A DNA stretch of 7,262 nt from assembly GCA_947254465.1 (NCBI GenBank), contig CAMYEU010000085.1, positions 1-7,262 of the forward strand, read 5' to 3'. Both the position numbers and the translations under genes were made by a program. Position 1 is the stretch's first letter, and every line of letters begins with the position of its first letter. This DNA comes from an uncultured Gemella sp. (lineage in GTDB: Bacteria > Bacillota > Bacilli > Staphylococcales > Gemellaceae). This document shows, one piece after another, positions 6,535 through 7,262 of the stretch. The notes beneath the pieces were generated by a model. It ran no database searches and was not told the DNA's origin. It saw only the letters and a list, made by a program, of their open reading frames with translations.

Positions 6535-7218
6535 CTATTTATGTTTATATTTTTTTGATAAACGACTATCTATATTTTTTATTATATTGACTGCATTCTT
6601 ATTAAATGTTAATGTACCTATTTTTGTTAATTCTCTAGAATTAAATATAGCGTTATATAGTTTTTCAAACTTATCACTATTCATATCTTTCGATGTTTCA
6701 TCTTTTTCTAATAAAAAATTATCTAAAAAATTTTCAGGTAAATTTCTAAAAACTTTACTAATCGGCTCTGAATTCCTTCCTTCGATAATATTAGTATATA
6801 AATCTCTATCAATTAAATCTATAGCTATTATAATTGGTATAACACAATAATTTAAAAATTCTTGACTATTTGAATCATACATATCCTCTTTAAAATTTTC
6901 AGTTGCCACTTTAACATTTTGATATAATCTCACTATTTCTCTTAATGAAAAATCAAAAGTTTCAATGATTGATACACATACAGTATTTATTATATAATCC
7001 TCAGAATTATTTAATCCCATATTTTCATAAAATTTCATCATATTGGCTTTAGGTAATTTTACCTGTAAATCAAAAAATCTATCTAAATACTTTGTCGCAT
7101 TAAAATTATTACCATAATAATGTTTTATAGTGTATTGCAATTGATTTATATTTACTGAGAATACGAAAATTATTCTATCGTCTTCCATATAATGTTTTAT
7201 TTGTTCAAGGAGTTTTAC
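6535..7218 (-). CDS. KAP-family P-loop NTPase, C-terminal part only (227 aa)
   Basis: The remaining protein begins VKLLEQIKHYMEDDRIIFVFSVNINQLQ, the stretch that follows Walker B in KAP NTPases, and continues with the typical IKHYYG...KYLDRFFDLQVKLP segment. A helical region with SLREIVRLYQNVKVA (about residues 100-114 of the fragment) matches the family's conserved C-terminal arginine helix. Walker A, Walker B and any membrane insert are missing because the contig ends; full proteins are usually 500 residues or more. KAP NTPases include PifA of plasmid F, which excludes phage T7, and others near defence genes, so a role in phage defence fits the Gabija neighbour but is inferred. Stop is TAG at 6535-6537. 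An apparent ATG at 7252-7254 is adapter sequence: the first 12 residues of that reading (ending VYKRQ) are artificial and must be dropped. Confidence 0.85.
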   Translation of the reverse strand, partial: VKLLEQIKHYMEDDRIIFVFSVNINQLQYTIKHYYGNNFNATKYLDRFFDLQVKLPKANMMKFYENMGLNNSEDYIINTVCVSIIETFDFSLREIVRLYQNVKVATENFKEDMYDSNSQEFLNYCVIPIIIAIDLIDRDLYTNIIEGRNSEPISKVFRNLPENFLDNFLLEKDETSKDMNSDKFEKLYNAIFNSRELTKIGTLTFNKNAVNIIKNIDSRLSKKYKHK

Positions 7219-7262
7219 CTGTCTCTTATACACATCTCCGAGCCCACGAGACATCTCAGGAT
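7219..7262. other. Illumina Nextera adapter and index (artificial sequence)
   Basis: The plus strand at 7219-7237 is CTGTCTCTTATACACATCT, the Nextera/Tn5 mosaic-end reverse complement. It is followed by CCGAGCCCACGAGAC (7238-7252), the read-2 side adapter. The next eight bases, ATCTCAGG (7253-7260), occupy the i7 index position (index N715 from memory), and AT starts the constant flow-cell sequence. This is library contamination left in the assembly, not bacterial DNA. Confidence 0.98.

Noticed and set aside
6587..6850. Plus-strand hydrophobic open frame inside the KAP gene
   Set aside because: It is the antisense shadow of a recognisable KAP sequence; antisense of charged AT-rich coding DNA often looks hydrophobic.
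1..7262. CRISPR array, tRNA, rRNA, transposase or integrase genes
   Set aside because: No regularly spaced repeats, cloverleaf-like or rRNA-like sequence, or recombinase motifs were seen on either strand.

Overview
This is a very AT-rich, low-GC Bacillota-type segment. The Shine-Dalgarno sites are strong (GGAGGT, AAAGGAG), the codons are A/T-ending, and every recognised gene lies on the minus strand. The nitroreductase has a Gemella/Staphylococcus flavour, but no single genus can be fixed from sequence alone. The window looks like a whole draft contig: its right end runs into a synthetic Illumina Nextera adapter (7219-7262), so real bacterial sequence stops at 7218.

Layout in the direction of transcription (right to left). 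(1) 6535-7218: C-terminal third of a KAP-family P-loop NTPase, cut off by the adapter, followed by a weak rho-independent terminator (6484-6519). (2) 5729-6386: a gene of unknown function with its own extended -10 promoter (6422-6430). It is split across three reading frames by two apparent single-A losses; the joined product would be about 219 residues. (3) 5385-5728: 344 bp of AT-rich sequence with no gene. (4) 3297-5384 gajA and 1487-3310 gajB: a complete, intact-looking Gabija anti-phage pair. They overlap by 14 bp, and the gajB ribosome-binding site lies inside the end of gajA. (5) 536-1297: an intact NfsA/NfrA-type flavin nitroreductase with its own promoter. (6) 247-435: a 62-residue basic protein of unknown function. 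(7) 11-207: a promoterless, startless copy of only the last 64 codons of the nitroreductase, about 91% identical to the intact copy.

How it fits together: GajA (OLD-family ATPase plus Toprim nuclease) and GajB (UvrD/Rep-type helicase) are the two known parts of Gabija. With a KAP NTPase (a family that includes PifA, the phage-exclusion protein of plasmid F) and a decayed unknown gene upstream, the right two-thirds reads as a small defence island. The nitroreductase end looks like the island's border with ordinary chromosome. The repeated 3' end of that gene, and an imperfect inverted repeat around it, suggest recombination there. The system itself is known. The least explained parts are the frameshifted gene between the KAP and Gabija genes, and the rearranged nitroreductase locus.
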